Positions 54,030-62,857 of a stretch of DNA of 64,000 nt are shown one piece after another. The stretch lies in NCBI GenBank assembly GCA_944381185.1, contig CALWKE010000001.1:186001-250000 (forward strand), written 5' to 3'. Under the pieces are notes generated by a model, which saw only the letters and a list, made by a program, of their open reading frames with translations, searched no databases and had not been told where the DNA came from. Each line of letters starts with the position of its first letter. The stretch's first letter is position 1. The translations under genes and the position numbers were made by a program. The DNA is from an uncultured Clostridia bacterium. GTDB lineage: Bacteria > Bacillota > Clostridia > Christensenellales > UBA1242.

Positions 54030-54089
54030 TCTAATCTCCTTATTTGATTATACAATTAAAAATTTTTGAAGTCAAATATATATATATAA

Positions 54090-54118
54090 GGTTGACATCT
54101 TATTTTTTATATGATATT
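54090..54118 (+). promoter_or_regulatory. Promoter of the YugP-like paralogue
   Basis: TTGACA, 17-bp spacer, TATTTT, then AAAAAGGAG. Confidence 0.5.
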
Positions 54119-54139
54119 TTTATTAAAAAGGAGATTAAT

Positions 54140-54892
54140 ATGTTAAATTTAAGTGGAATTGAACTTGCATCATTTATAGTTTCAGGATTAATTTTAATTT
54201 TTTTGGTAATTGCACTAGTTGTTCAAATCAGTTTAATTATCAAATATAAACAATATAACAAAATGCCCTTGTCTAATGGATTAACAGCAGAACAAACAGC
54301 AAGGTCATTACTTGATGCAAATGGTCTTCAATATGTACAAATTAAAAAACTTGGTTTTTTTAGAAGAATTTTACTTTTTGGAAATCATTATAGTGTAATG
54401 AAAAAGACAATATATTTAAGGACAAATATATTAAATTCATCATCTATAACTGCTGTTGGTATTGCGACACAAAAAGCTTGTCTTGCAATTCAACATAAAA
54501 ACAAAGATAAAAGTTTTGGATTTAGATATATTCTTCAAATTTTAACATTATTTACGCCACTTCTTTTCTATGGGGCTATTATTATAGGTCTTATTATAGA
54601 TATCCTAACTAAGTTTACAGGAATTCCTACACTTATCGGTTTGTTAATTGGACTTGGTTTTTATTTATTAGTATTTATTTTTCAAATTGTAAATATTAAA
54701 GTAGAGAAAAAAGCAAATGAACAGACTATTGAGATTTTGCAAAGCTCAAATATATTCAATGAACAAGAAATTACAACACTAAAAAATCTATTTAAACTTT
54801 ATATCTTGGCAGATATAATCGCACTAGTTTTGAGTTTGTTAAAACTTATTCAACAAATTTTAAAAGTATTTACAAAATTAAAAAGAAAATAA
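54140..54892 (+). CDS. YugP-like zinc-peptidase paralogue without zinc site
   Basis: 250 residues from the ATG at 54140 (AAAAAGGAG upstream; the longer open frame crosses the promoter). It follows the 240-aa peptidase at 27714 along its length: N-terminal helix, TAEQTARSLLDANG for SELSQKLLNASG, SSSITAVG for SSSVSALG, and the same C-terminal helices. Where the active copy has AHEIGHAVQ, this one has TQKACLAIQ, so both zinc His and the catalytic Glu are gone. The frame is intact and has promoter, SD and terminator, so it looks expressed: a pseudoenzyme rather than a dead gene. Confidence 0.75.
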   Translation: MLNLSGIELASFIVSGLILIFLVIALVVQISLIIKYKQYNKMPLSNGLTAEQTARSLLDANGLQYVQIKKLGFFRRILLFGNHYSVMKKTIYLRTNILNSSSITAVGIATQKACLAIQHKNKDKSFGFRYILQILTLFTPLLFYGAIIIGLIIDILTKFTGIPTLIGLLIGLGFYLLVFIFQIVNIKVEKKANEQTIEILQSSNIFNEQEITTLKNLFKLYILADIIALVLSLLKLIQQILKVFTKLKRK

Positions 54893-54906
54893 AATTAAAA
54901 TATTAA

Positions 54907-54944
54907 AAAGGTCATAGTAAATAATTACATACTATGACTTTTTT
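54907..54944 (+). terminator. Terminator after the peptidase paralogue
   Basis: GTCATAGTA, 10-nt loop, TACTATGAC, T6. Confidence 0.85.
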
Positions 54945-55016
54945 ATTTTGATTTTTACTTTTTAAAAAAATAAATTTAATTTTATTAAAATTATTTATAA
55001 ATTTGTAATACTTTTA

Positions 55017-55166
55017 TTACATATATTTTTTTGTATGTGTTGTAGAGTGTAGTCTTTTACCATTTATAACTAATCTATTACCAAAATAGAGATCAAACAA
55101 TTTGTCTAAATGTTTTGTTCTTAAATAATAAAAATCATCACTATGAATTGTTGAACTGCCATTCAT
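55017..55166 (-). CDS. Small unknown protein, 49 aa
   Basis: Frame from ATG at 55166 to TAA at 55017 with GGGAGAAG 7 nt upstream. It reads a hydrophilic protein with FYYLRTKHLDKLFDLYFGN and a basic C-terminus (KRLHSTTHTKKYM). Family unknown. Two operator-like repeats sit directly upstream (55188-55231), so a regulated small gene (for example a phage or toxin-antitoxin remnant) is plausible. The rest of the gap 54945-55328 shows no other gene. Confidence 0.5.
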   Translation of the reverse strand: MNGSSTIHSDDFYYLRTKHLDKLFDLYFGNRLVINGKRLHSTTHTKKYM

Positions 55167-55187
55167 TTATACTTCTCCCGTATTTAG

Positions 55188-55231
55188 TGTACCATATTGG
55201 TTCACATAAAAGCTAATATGTACCAAATTGG
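55188..55231. promoter_or_regulatory. Paired operator-like repeats
   Basis: TGTACCATATTGG (55188-55200) and TGTACCAAATTGG (55219-55231) are direct repeats 31 bp apart (about three helical turns), each with an internal CCAWATTGG-type dyad and each followed within 2-3 nt by CACA. They span the expected promoter of the 49-aa gene. Confidence 0.55.
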
Positions 55232-55328
55232 CACACACTTATTTTTTGCTTTAATATTTTTACCGATAACGACAATCTTCTACATTTGAATTAGTTGTAA
55301 ACATTATCATAAAAACAATCATCAAAAC

Positions 55329-55939
55329 CTACTCTACATAAAACCCATAGGCGAAGAGATGGCGGTAAGTTATTATTTCGCGGGTTGGGATGTAGTCGAT
55401 GAACTTGATGTGGTTTGAAAATTTTTGAATGGTTGATGGGGTTGCTTTTGTTTTGGTCTTAGCAATTTGCTCTTTTTTGTTTTCGATTTGTTTTTTATTT
55501 CTATGTTTAACTCTTCCCTGCCTTCAGGCTTTAATCTTTCGTTTGTTGTTTTGGTTGCGATGGTATTGGAATTTATTTTTTCATTTTCGGTTTCGTTAAT
55601 GAGAGTGCGAATGTTTTTGTTTTCGGTTTGCCTAGTTTTAACATCAACTATCTTAATGTCTATCACAACATCTTCACTATTAAATTTGTCAATTTTGGCT
55701 TCAGACTTCTCGTTCCCAAGATTGATTGCTTTGGTTTTTGCAAAAGGTTCGAATTCAGGTGCGCTTGCGCCATTTTCGAATTGAAATTTCGAACCATATG
55801 GCTCAGCACTCTGAAGGAACCCTCTTGAGTTCGAATTTTTATCGGCAGGTTCGAATTGAGAATTCGAACTCCCGCCAATGTTTGTCGTTTGGTTTTTAAC
55901 CAAACGATTTTTTATAAAAAAATTTAATTTTATTTTCAC
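55329..55939 (-). pseudogene. Degenerate ORF region rich in TTCGAA
   Basis: One frame is open from a GTG at 55939 to 55373 (188 codons, polar, Asn/Ser/Lys/Glu-rich) but lacks an SD and starts just beyond a terminator. Towards the 3' end a different frame (open 55329-55523) reads more natural protein, KFSNHIKFIDYIPTREIITY and on to FAYGFYVE and a TAG, suggesting a frameshifted or chimeric remnant. Six TTCGAA sites lie in about 130 bp (55742-55878). No family recognised; coding status doubtful. Confidence 0.35.
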
Positions 55940-55941
55940 AC

Positions 55942-55970
55942 AAAAAGAGCATGTTGTTCATGCTCTTTTT
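55942..55970. terminator. Terminator after the DUF11 gene
   Basis: AAAAAGAGCATG, loop TTGTT, CATGCTCTTTTT. Confidence 0.85.
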
Positions 55971-56007
55971 TGACGACTGCAATTTCTTTTGAAATTATTG
56001 TTAATTT

Positions 56008-56829
56008 TTAACTTAAATAACCAGTTAAAGTTATAACAGTTGTTCCATTAGCTGGAACTATTACTTGCGGACCTGTGCTTGATGGAATAACAAGTTGATT
56101 TGATGAAGAAAGTGTGTAATCGCTTGATGAAAGTGTAACTTCATCGCCCGCACCAATTTTGAGAGTAGCACCTGTTAATGTAAAATTTTGTGGAAGATTA
56201 TCTGTTACATTTGAAACGTTTGCTATTGCTGAATTATTATTTTGAAGAGATATATAATATTCAAATGATTCTGATGGGTCAACATCTGTTTTACTTGCAG
56301 ATTTTACTACTGAAAAATTTCCGCTATTTTTTTTTTGAATAGTGCTACTAGCAGACCCTGTTACTGTTCCTGATGCAGGGTAACCTATGCCTTGAACACT
56401 ATTTGTGATGCTTGTTACGCTTGATGGAAAATTGAAAACAACTTGAGCTTTATAAGTAAGTGTCATTGTTTGACCAACTGCAAGTTGTTGAAGTGTGAAA
56501 GTTAGTGGATTTGTTGCAACGGGTGTCACTGGATAAGTTTCCGAACTAGTGGTCAAACTGCCACTTCCAACAACATAAGCAAGATTGCCTCCACCAAGAT
56601 CATCAATTATTCTAACACCATTAAGATAATTTGTTCCTGTGTTTGAGATTACAACTGTGTAGGTTATTATATCCCCTGCTGAAAATTCAGTTGGTGAAGC
56701 CGATTTTGAAAGCGACAAACCGCTTGTGTTTAAATTAACAGCAAGTGTGTTTGATGTTACAGTTTGTGGGGTTGAAGACCCCGTCAAAGTATATGTGGTT
56801 GAAGCACTATTATTTACAATTTCTGCCAT
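56008..56829 (-). CDS. DUF11 repeat protein without signal peptide
   Basis: 273 residues. Two beta-sandwich repeats of DUF11 type: LSLSKSASPTEFSAGDIITYTVVISNTGT (about 38-66) and FSVVKSASKTDVDPSESFEYYISLQNN (about 172-198). It begins directly with MAEIVNNSASTTYT; no signal peptide or membrane helix, so it is not exported by Sec as read. Similar stand-alone proteins occur in Clostridia. AGGAGG precedes the ATG. Confidence 0.8.
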   Translation of the reverse strand: MAEIVNNSASTTYTLTGSSTPQTVTSNTLAVNLNTSGLSLSKSASPTEFSAGDIITYTVVISNTGTNYLNGVRIIDDLGGGNLAYVVGSGSLTTSSETYPVTPVATNPLTFTLQQLAVGQTMTLTYKAQVVFNFPSSVTSITNSVQGIGYPASGTVTGSASSTIQKKNSGNFSVVKSASKTDVDPSESFEYYISLQNNNSAIANVSNVTDNLPQNFTLTGATLKIGAGDEVTLSSSDYTLSSSNQLVIPSSTGPQVIVPANGTTVITLTGYLS

Positions 56830-57020
56830 TTTTCCTCCTAAAATATATTTTTATGCTATTTTTATTAAGTTTTTTAAAATTTTTTGCGATTTTTTATTTT
56901 TTAAGGTGTAAAAATCTTAACAAAAATTTCTTTGCAACTTTTCTCTTTCGTTAAATATTTGGCGAAAACTTTCGCCACTATCATATTATTCTAAAACTTA
57001 AAATTTTGTTACAACAAAAT

Positions 57021-57047
57021 AAAAAGAGAACCCATGTTCCCTTTTTT
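57021..57047 (-). terminator. Terminator after the 159-aa gene
   Basis: On the minus strand AAAGGGAAC, loop ATGG, GTTCTCTTTT with one G-U pair. Confidence 0.65.
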
Positions 57048-57525
57048 ATTCATTTACATTTTGTAAAAGTTGAAGAGATGTTTGATTTTTTAAATCGATT
57101 TGTTTTAAAAAATTTAAAAATGGTTCATCTATCTTTTCTTTAAAAACTTCAGTGTAAATGCTCTTTAAAAATTTCACACCTTGTTTTGAAAAATATCCAA
57201 CTGTTTGAGCGATAATTTTATCATAGGCTTTTGAATTTTCACTACTAGCAAAAATTTTAATTGCATCTTTTATCTGCACTCCGTCTTCAAGTGCCTGCAT
57301 AACCGAAAGTGCATCTTCAATGTCTTGACCATTAAAAACATCTCTTGCACGATTGTCAACATAAACATCCCAAGCCCCAATTTGATCAGGATAAACAAGT
57401 GTGTATCCTTGATTTTTCCACAAACTAACTTTTTTCCTTTTTATTTCCTCTTTTCTTTTATTTTCTTCATTAATTCGCATTAAATTCTCATAATAAAGTT
57501 TCATTAAATCGCTATCAATTTTCAT
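57046..57525 (-). CDS. Unknown 159-aa protein
   Basis: N-terminal charged helix (residues 1-35), a middle part QGYTLVYPDQIGAWDVYVDNRARDVF that could be a small alpha/beta domain, and a helical C-terminus. No signal peptide or membrane helix. GGAGG precedes the ATG. Not recognised. Confidence 0.6.
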   Translation of the reverse strand: MKIDSDLMKLYYENLMRINEENKRKEEIKRKKVSLWKNQGYTLVYPDQIGAWDVYVDNRARDVFNGQDIEDALSVMQALEDGVQIKDAIKIFASSENSKAYDKIIAQTVGYFSKQGVKFLKSIYTEVFKEKIDEPFLNFLKQIDLKNQTSLQLLQNVNE

Positions 57526-57624
57526 ACTATTCCTCCGAACGTGAAAATGATATCATAAACTCTTTAACGATATGAAAAAATCGCAAAATTAGTCAAAAAA
57601 CACTAAAATATTCATAAAAAATTA

Positions 57625-58875
57625 TCACCTAGCTAAAATTATGTTGTCTTCCGCTCTATTTTGAAGTTCTTTTATTGGGTGTTCAGTTGTTTGGTAGCGA
57701 TAGTCATTACCATTCTTTTTAATATATGTTTCAATCACAATATGACTTGGAACATTTGAAGCATTTTTGCAAACTTGTTTGTTATATTTTTTGAAATTTG
57801 AATTATTTGTAAGGCTGTTAACATCAACATAACATTCTCTATCTTTTGTGAGTGTAACGGTTTTTGCAAGAACCTCACGAATATATTCAACATTGCCTTC
57901 AAACTTTAATAGTTCAGGAAAATCCCCTCCGCACGGAAACATACATTGCCAAGTTTTACCTTCATACTTTTCAAGCATTTCAGCCGCTTTTTTAAGATGT
58001 CCACACTCTTCATAATAACATTCAAGATAAATATTTTTTATGTATGGGTCGGTTTCATCAGCATAACAAGAATAATAAAGATAACACTCTGTGTATTCAT
58101 GCATAACCCAATTTTCAAGCCATGAACAATTTGTGTCGAGCAGACTGCCATATTCAGACACATGCTGTTCTTCAATCATTGCTATTTCACTATATAATTT
58201 TCGTCCAATTTCTGTGCTGTGCAAATTTGCAATATTCATATAATAATTCATGGTTTGTTGTTCGGCAGCCGTTATTATGTTTGTTGTTAGTTTTGTGAAA
58301 AGGTCAGCAGATTGGTTGCAAATAAATTTGTTAATGCTTTCAAAGGGGTGTCTGTGTTCAGCAATTGTTGGTCTGCCCGGCATGATTTCTGTGTAGGTCT
58401 TTGTTATCTCTTTTGCTGATTTATGCTCTTCCATTTCAAGCAAATTTGCAAACCGATAAAGATGATCAAAATCTTCTAAAAGTGCAAAATTTAAAGCATT
58501 TTTAACGTTTTCATCTTTAACATGGCGAGCAAGAATTGCAGTGAGGTCGACCGCAAGTTGCTCATAACTAATGGTTGTTTCTAAATTGCTTTCATCAATG
58601 GGTTTAAGGCTTGCAATCATTTTTTGCTGTTGCTGTTCATGACGCCTTACGTTTGCAATTTCTCGTCTTAATTCATTATTGTTGCAATGTCTTGAAAATT
58701 GATGCAAAAACCAATTTTGTTCAAACTCGGTTCCGTTCATCAAAATTGCTCTGGTTTTGGTGTATGGTGATGCAGAATTTTTGTCATATGGTTTTAAACT
58801 TAAATTTTTTAAATCTTTAAAAGTTCCGTCAACTTTTATTGCATTTTCTTCTAAAAATGGATTTATTTTTTTCAT
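57625..58875 (-). CDS. Ferritin-like protein, possible di-metal carboxylate
   Basis: 416 residues from the ATG at 58875 with AGGGGGAA upstream. Mainly helical. Residues about 45-165 and 200-300 each look like four-helix ferritin-like units with Glu/His metal-type motifs: NGTEFEQNWFLHQFSRH, ALLEDFDHLYRF, SEIAMIEEQHVSEY, and MHEYTECYLYYS with LECYYEECGHL. Repeated ExxH/ExxxH patterns suggest iron or manganese binding. Exact family not established. Confidence 0.6.
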   Translation of the reverse strand: MKKINPFLEENAIKVDGTFKDLKNLSLKPYDKNSASPYTKTRAILMNGTEFEQNWFLHQFSRHCNNNELRREIANVRRHEQQQQKMIASLKPIDESNLETTISYEQLAVDLTAILARHVKDENVKNALNFALLEDFDHLYRFANLLEMEEHKSAKEITKTYTEIMPGRPTIAEHRHPFESINKFICNQSADLFTKLTTNIITAAEQQTMNYYMNIANLHSTEIGRKLYSEIAMIEEQHVSEYGSLLDTNCSWLENWVMHEYTECYLYYSCYADETDPYIKNIYLECYYEECGHLKKAAEMLEKYEGKTWQCMFPCGGDFPELLKFEGNVEYIREVLAKTVTLTKDRECYVDVNSLTNNSNFKKYNKQVCKNASNVPSHIVIETYIKKNGNDYRYQTTEHPIKELQNRAEDNIILAR

Positions 58876-58934
58876 AATTTCCCCCTGCAATAATCATTAA
58901 CTTTTAGTTATAAAATATACAAAAAAACAAAATA

Positions 58935-58965
58935 AAAAAGCCCTTGACTATCAAAGGCTTTATTT
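58935..58965 (-). terminator. Terminator after the DUF308 gene
   Basis: AAAGCC..TTGA / TCAA..GGCTTT imperfect hairpin with T-rich flank. Confidence 0.6.
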
Positions 58966-59543
58966 TATTTAACTTTATAATCTTTAAAATCTTCATTTTG
59001 TTGTTTTTCGTTAAGTTTTTTCAGTTTAAAATCTAAAATGAAATATGAAACTAAACTCAATATTCCGTTAACAAGCAAAGAAACACCGAAAATTATCATC
59101 AATATTTCTCTGGCAATTTTTGTGTTGCACATAACAACAATAACAAGACCAATTAAAAGAATAACTATTCCAAAAATTAATTCAATCCACCATTTTGAAA
59201 CTTCCGCCACTTTTAAATCATTGGCAATTTTTATTCTTGCTATTCCATTTGTTAAGACAATCAAACCAATTCCGAATATAAAAAACGAAGGTATAAGTGA
59301 AACAAGAAAACCCAAGCAAATGGTGATTACTGCCAAAACTAAATGTGATGTGTTTCTAAATTGTGAAGAAGTGAAACAATAAAGTATAACACAAACAAGT
59401 CCATATCCAATTAGCCCAACAGCAAGAATTGTTTCAACTATACTTAAAAATTCATTTGGAATAACACAAAATAAAATTCCAAAAACAATAAATAAACAAG
59501 GTGGAAGCAATGTTTGCACTTTTTCTTTTTTTGTTAAATTCAT
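58965..59543 (-). CDS. DUF308 (HdeD-like) membrane protein
   Basis: 192 residues with six hydrophobic helices in three pairs, each pair with the GxGLIxxGI/LLVNG pattern of DUF308 (AVGLIGYGLVCV, GIGLIVLTNGIARI, IFGVSLLVNGILSL). Role unknown; HdeD relatives link to acid resistance in enterobacteria. GGAAAG site upstream; 17 bp after fabG on the same strand, so probably co-transcribed. Confidence 0.8.
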   Translation of the reverse strand: MNLTKKEKVQTLLPPCLFIVFGILFCVIPNEFLSIVETILAVGLIGYGLVCVILYCFTSSQFRNTSHLVLAVITICLGFLVSLIPSFFIFGIGLIVLTNGIARIKIANDLKVAEVSKWWIELIFGIVILLIGLVIVVMCNTKIAREILMIIFGVSLLVNGILSLVSYFILDFKLKKLNEKQQNEDFKDYKVK

Positions 59544-59560
59544 AATACTTTCCTATAATT

Positions 59561-60310
59561 TTAAGTTCTTGCACAACCGTCAACTGAAAGAATTTCGCCA
59601 CTCACATAAGAAGCATTTTCACTTGCTAAATACAAAAACGCATTTGCAACATCTTCAGGTGTGCCAATTCTTCCAAGTGGGATAGTTTTCTTTATGCCTT
59701 CCCTAACTTGCTCTGGAAGATTTGCAACCATATCAGTGTCGGTTACACCCGGAGCAACTGCATTCACACGAATGCCATCAGCAGCAAGTTCTCTTGCAAG
59801 AGATTTTGTTAAACCATTAACAGCAAATTTGCTTGCAGGATATGCACAGCCGGCAGGTTGACCATAGAGTGAAACCATTGAAGATGTGTTTATAATAACA
59901 CCACCACCATTTGCCATCATAATTGGAGCAACTGCTCTAATGCCATAGAAAACAGCATTTACATTTAGTTTTATAAGATTATCAAATTCTTCTGGGTTAT
60001 AGTTATAAATGCTTGCCATTGCAGAAATACCAGCATTATTAACTAAAATATCAATCTTGCCATATTTTTTTGCAATATCGCTAATAGCCTTTTCAACTTC
60101 AGCGTAGTTTGTTAAATTTGGATACATGCCTTCAACTTCATATTTTTTGTTTTCGGCTTTTAATTCGGTGAGTGCTTTTTGAACAGATTCCTTTTTTGAA
60201 CCAAACAAAACAACCTTTGCACCATTATTCAAATAACTTTTAACAACTGCCAAACCAATTCCTCTTGTTCCGCCTGTTACAACTGCAACTTTGCCTTTTA
60301 ATAATTCCAT
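59561..60310 (-). CDS. fabG: 3-oxoacyl-ACP reductase-like SDR
   Basis: 249 residues. TGGTRGIG (13-20), NNAGISA near 90, and catalytic Ser-Tyr-Lys in NTSSMVSLYGQPAGCAYPASK (Tyr about 156, Lys about 160). The C-terminal SGEILSVDGC fits FabG. It uses NADPH to reduce 3-ketoacyl-ACP; a more general reductase role cannot be excluded because no fab cluster surrounds it. AAGGAG precedes the ATG. Confidence 0.85.
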   Translation of the reverse strand: MELLKGKVAVVTGGTRGIGLAVVKSYLNNGAKVVLFGSKKESVQKALTELKAENKKYEVEGMYPNLTNYAEVEKAISDIAKKYGKIDILVNNAGISAMASIYNYNPEEFDNLIKLNVNAVFYGIRAVAPIMMANGGGVIINTSSMVSLYGQPAGCAYPASKFAVNGLTKSLARELAADGIRVNAVAPGVTDTDMVANLPEQVREGIKKTIPLGRIGTPEDVANAFLYLASENASYVSGEILSVDGCART

Positions 60311-60357
60311 AAAATATCTCCTTTTATTAATTTTATTTAATTTTTTGCTATTTTTTA

Positions 60358-61803
60358 TTATTTTTTGCGAGATTTTGCGTTTTTTGATTTTATATAATCA
60401 TCAATTGCCTGACCTGCAACCTTGCCTGCACCCATCGCTGAAATAACCGTTGCAGCACCAGTAACAGCATCACCACCTGCATAAACAGCTTCCTTTGAAG
60501 TTTTTCCCGTTGTCTCTTCAACAATAATTCCACCATGACTATTAGTTTCAAGCCCAACAGTTGTGGTTTTTATAAGTGGATTTGGAGATGTTCCGATAGA
60601 CATGATAACTGTGTCAACAGGAAATTCATATTCACTGCCTGCAATTTCAACTGGTCTTCTTCTGCCACTAGCATCAGGCTCACCAAGTTGCATTTTTATA
60701 CATCTTAATGCCGTTACAAAAACATTCTTTGGGTCTTTTTTATTGTCAGGATTTCTGAATCCCAATATTGCAACAGGATTATTTAAAAGTCTAAATTCAA
60801 CACCTTCTTCTTTTGCGTGTTCAATTTCTTCTCTTCTTGCAGGAAGTTCCTCTTCACTTCTTCTGTAAACAATATAAACCTTTTTTGCTCCCAGTCGAAG
60901 TGCTGTTCTTGCTGCGTCCATAGCAACATTTCCACCACCAACAACGGCAACAATTCCGCCTTTCATTATTGGTGTTACGGGTTTATCAATATAAGCTTTC
61001 ATGAGATTGCTTCGTGTTAAAAACTCGTTGGCTGAATAAACACCATTGAGTTCTTCACCCGGTATTCCCATAAATCTTGGAAGGCCTGCACCCGAACCAA
61101 TAAACACAGCCTCATAACCCATTTTAAAAAGTTCATCAACCATGAGAGTTTTACCAATAACCATATTGGTTTTAATTTCAACCCCCATAGATTTAAGTTT
61201 ATCAACTTCACTTTGAACAATCTTTTTTGGCAAACGAAATTCTGGAATTCCATAAACCAAAACACCGCCCGCCTTATGAAGAGCTTCAAAAATTGTTACA
61301 CTGTAACCTTTTTTTGCTAAATCACCAGCACAAGTTAAACCTGATGGACCTGAACCAATAACGGCTACTTTGTGTCCATTAGGTTTTTCACAATGTTCGG
61401 GCGTGTTGCTGTGCATTGCGTGCCAATCGGCAACAAACCTTTCAAGCCTGCCAATTCCAACAGGTTCTCCTTTTATTCCTCGAACACATTTGGCTTCACA
61501 CTGTGATTCTTGTGGGCAAACTCTTCCACAAACCGCAGGAAGATTTGAAGACTCTGCAATAACTTGATAAGCCCCCTCAAAATCACCTTCACGAATTTTC
61601 TTAATAAAATCCGGAATATGAATTTTAACTGGGCAACCTGCAACGCATGGCATGTTGACGCAATGCAAACATCTTTTTGCTTCATCAATTGCAGTGGCCT
61701 CATCATATCCAAGTGCAACTTCTTCAAAATTATGTGCACGAACTTTTGGGTCTTGCGTTGGCATGTCATTCTTTGTCATTTTCATATTTGGAAGTTCAGC
61801 CAT
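60358..61803 (-). CDS. nfnB: NADP-dependent transhydrogenase NfnB (GltD-like)
   Basis: 481 residues. Homologue of the glutamate synthase small subunit. N-terminal Fe-S cysteines (CLHCVNMPCVAGCP, CGRVCPQESQCEAKC), the FAD motif GSGPSGLTCAG near 150 and the NADP motif VVGGGNVAMDAARTALRLG near 290. Directly behind an FNR-like alpha subunit, this is the NfnAB pair, which bifurcates electrons between NADPH, NADH and ferredoxin in anaerobes. It overlaps nfnA by one base (TAATG) with GGAGG upstream. Confidence 0.88.
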   Translation of the reverse strand: MAELPNMKMTKNDMPTQDPKVRAHNFEEVALGYDEATAIDEAKRCLHCVNMPCVAGCPVKIHIPDFIKKIREGDFEGAYQVIAESSNLPAVCGRVCPQESQCEAKCVRGIKGEPVGIGRLERFVADWHAMHSNTPEHCEKPNGHKVAVIGSGPSGLTCAGDLAKKGYSVTIFEALHKAGGVLVYGIPEFRLPKKIVQSEVDKLKSMGVEIKTNMVIGKTLMVDELFKMGYEAVFIGSGAGLPRFMGIPGEELNGVYSANEFLTRSNLMKAYIDKPVTPIMKGGIVAVVGGGNVAMDAARTALRLGAKKVYIVYRRSEEELPARREEIEHAKEEGVEFRLLNNPVAILGFRNPDNKKDPKNVFVTALRCIKMQLGEPDASGRRRPVEIAGSEYEFPVDTVIMSIGTSPNPLIKTTTVGLETNSHGGIIVEETTGKTSKEAVYAGGDAVTGAATVISAMGAGKVAGQAIDDYIKSKNAKSRKK

Positions 61804-62645
61804 TATTTAACCTCCTTTTTAAAAAGATTGCAAGTTTCTTCATAAGCCTGTCTTTCAAAATCACAATACATTCCATTTCGCTCAATCATTTCATCAAAAT
61901 TAACTTTATAGCCATCAAAATCAGGGCCATCAACACAGGCAAATTTCATTTCGCCATCAACCATAAGCCTGCAACAACCACACATGCCCGTGCCATCTAT
62001 CATTATTGGATTCATTGAAACCACGCATGGAATGTTGTATTTTTTTGCTGTTTGAACAACAAACTTCATCATAACAAGTGGCCCAATAGCAAAAATCTTA
62101 TCAAATTTTTTGCCAGATGAAAGCATTTTTTCAAGCGGAACGCAAACATTACCCATTTCACCATAAGAACCATCATCAGTCATAACATGAAACTCATTTG
62201 CACTATTTTTAAACTCGTCTTCAAGAATAATTAAGTCTTTGTTTCTAAAACCAATTATGCTTGTTACATCAATTCCCATTTCAAACATTTTTTTAGCAAC
62301 AGGAAAGGCAATGGCACAACCAACACCACCGCCAACAACACAGGCACTCTTTAAATTCGACACATCAGTTGCCATTCCTAGTGGTCCAACAAAATCTTGA
62401 ATAAACTCACCAACCTCTTTATGCTTCAACTTTTCAGTGGTTGCACCAACAATTTGAAATATGATTTTAACAAGACCTTTTTTTCTATCAAAACCAGCAA
62501 CTGTGAGCGGAATTCTTTCGCCTTCTTCATCAACTCGAAGAATTATAAATTGCCCCGGTTCTGCCTTTGCTGCAACAAAAGGTGCTTCAATATCCATCAT
62601 GCAAACTGTTGGATTTAAAAACTTTTTGTTAACAATTTTAAACAT
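61803..62645 (-). CDS. nfnA: NfnA, ferredoxin-NADP reductase alpha subunit
   Basis: 280 residues from the ATG at 62645 (GGGAG 5 nt upstream; four more in-frame codons exist). FAD-binding RVDEEGERIPLTVAGFD near 42, the NAD domain VVGGGVGCAIAFPVAKK near 110, and a C-terminal 2Fe-2S site in GTGMCGCCRLMVDGEMKFACVDG (about 225). Forms the bifurcating NfnAB enzyme with the next gene; it could also be annotated SudB. Confidence 0.88.
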   Translation of the reverse strand: MFKIVNKKFLNPTVCMMDIEAPFVAAKAEPGQFIILRVDEEGERIPLTVAGFDRKKGLVKIIFQIVGATTEKLKHKEVGEFIQDFVGPLGMATDVSNLKSACVVGGGVGCAIAFPVAKKMFEMGIDVTSIIGFRNKDLIILEDEFKNSANEFHVMTDDGSYGEMGNVCVPLEKMLSSGKKFDKIFAIGPLVMMKFVVQTAKKYNIPCVVSMNPIMIDGTGMCGCCRLMVDGEMKFACVDGPDFDGYKVNFDEMIERNGMYCDFERQAYEETCNLFKKEVK

Positions 62646-62857
62646 ACGCACTCCCAAATTAAATTTCTAACTAAATTTTAACACAAGAAAAATTATTTTC
62701 AAACTAAAAACCACACATTTTATAGACAGAAATATTTTTGTGTGCTAATATGATTATAATTTAAAAACGCAAAATTAATAAATTTTTGTTAAAAAATATA
62801 TAAAAAATTTAATAAAAATCAAAAAATATTGCGAAAAAATAAATTTCAGGTGAATTT

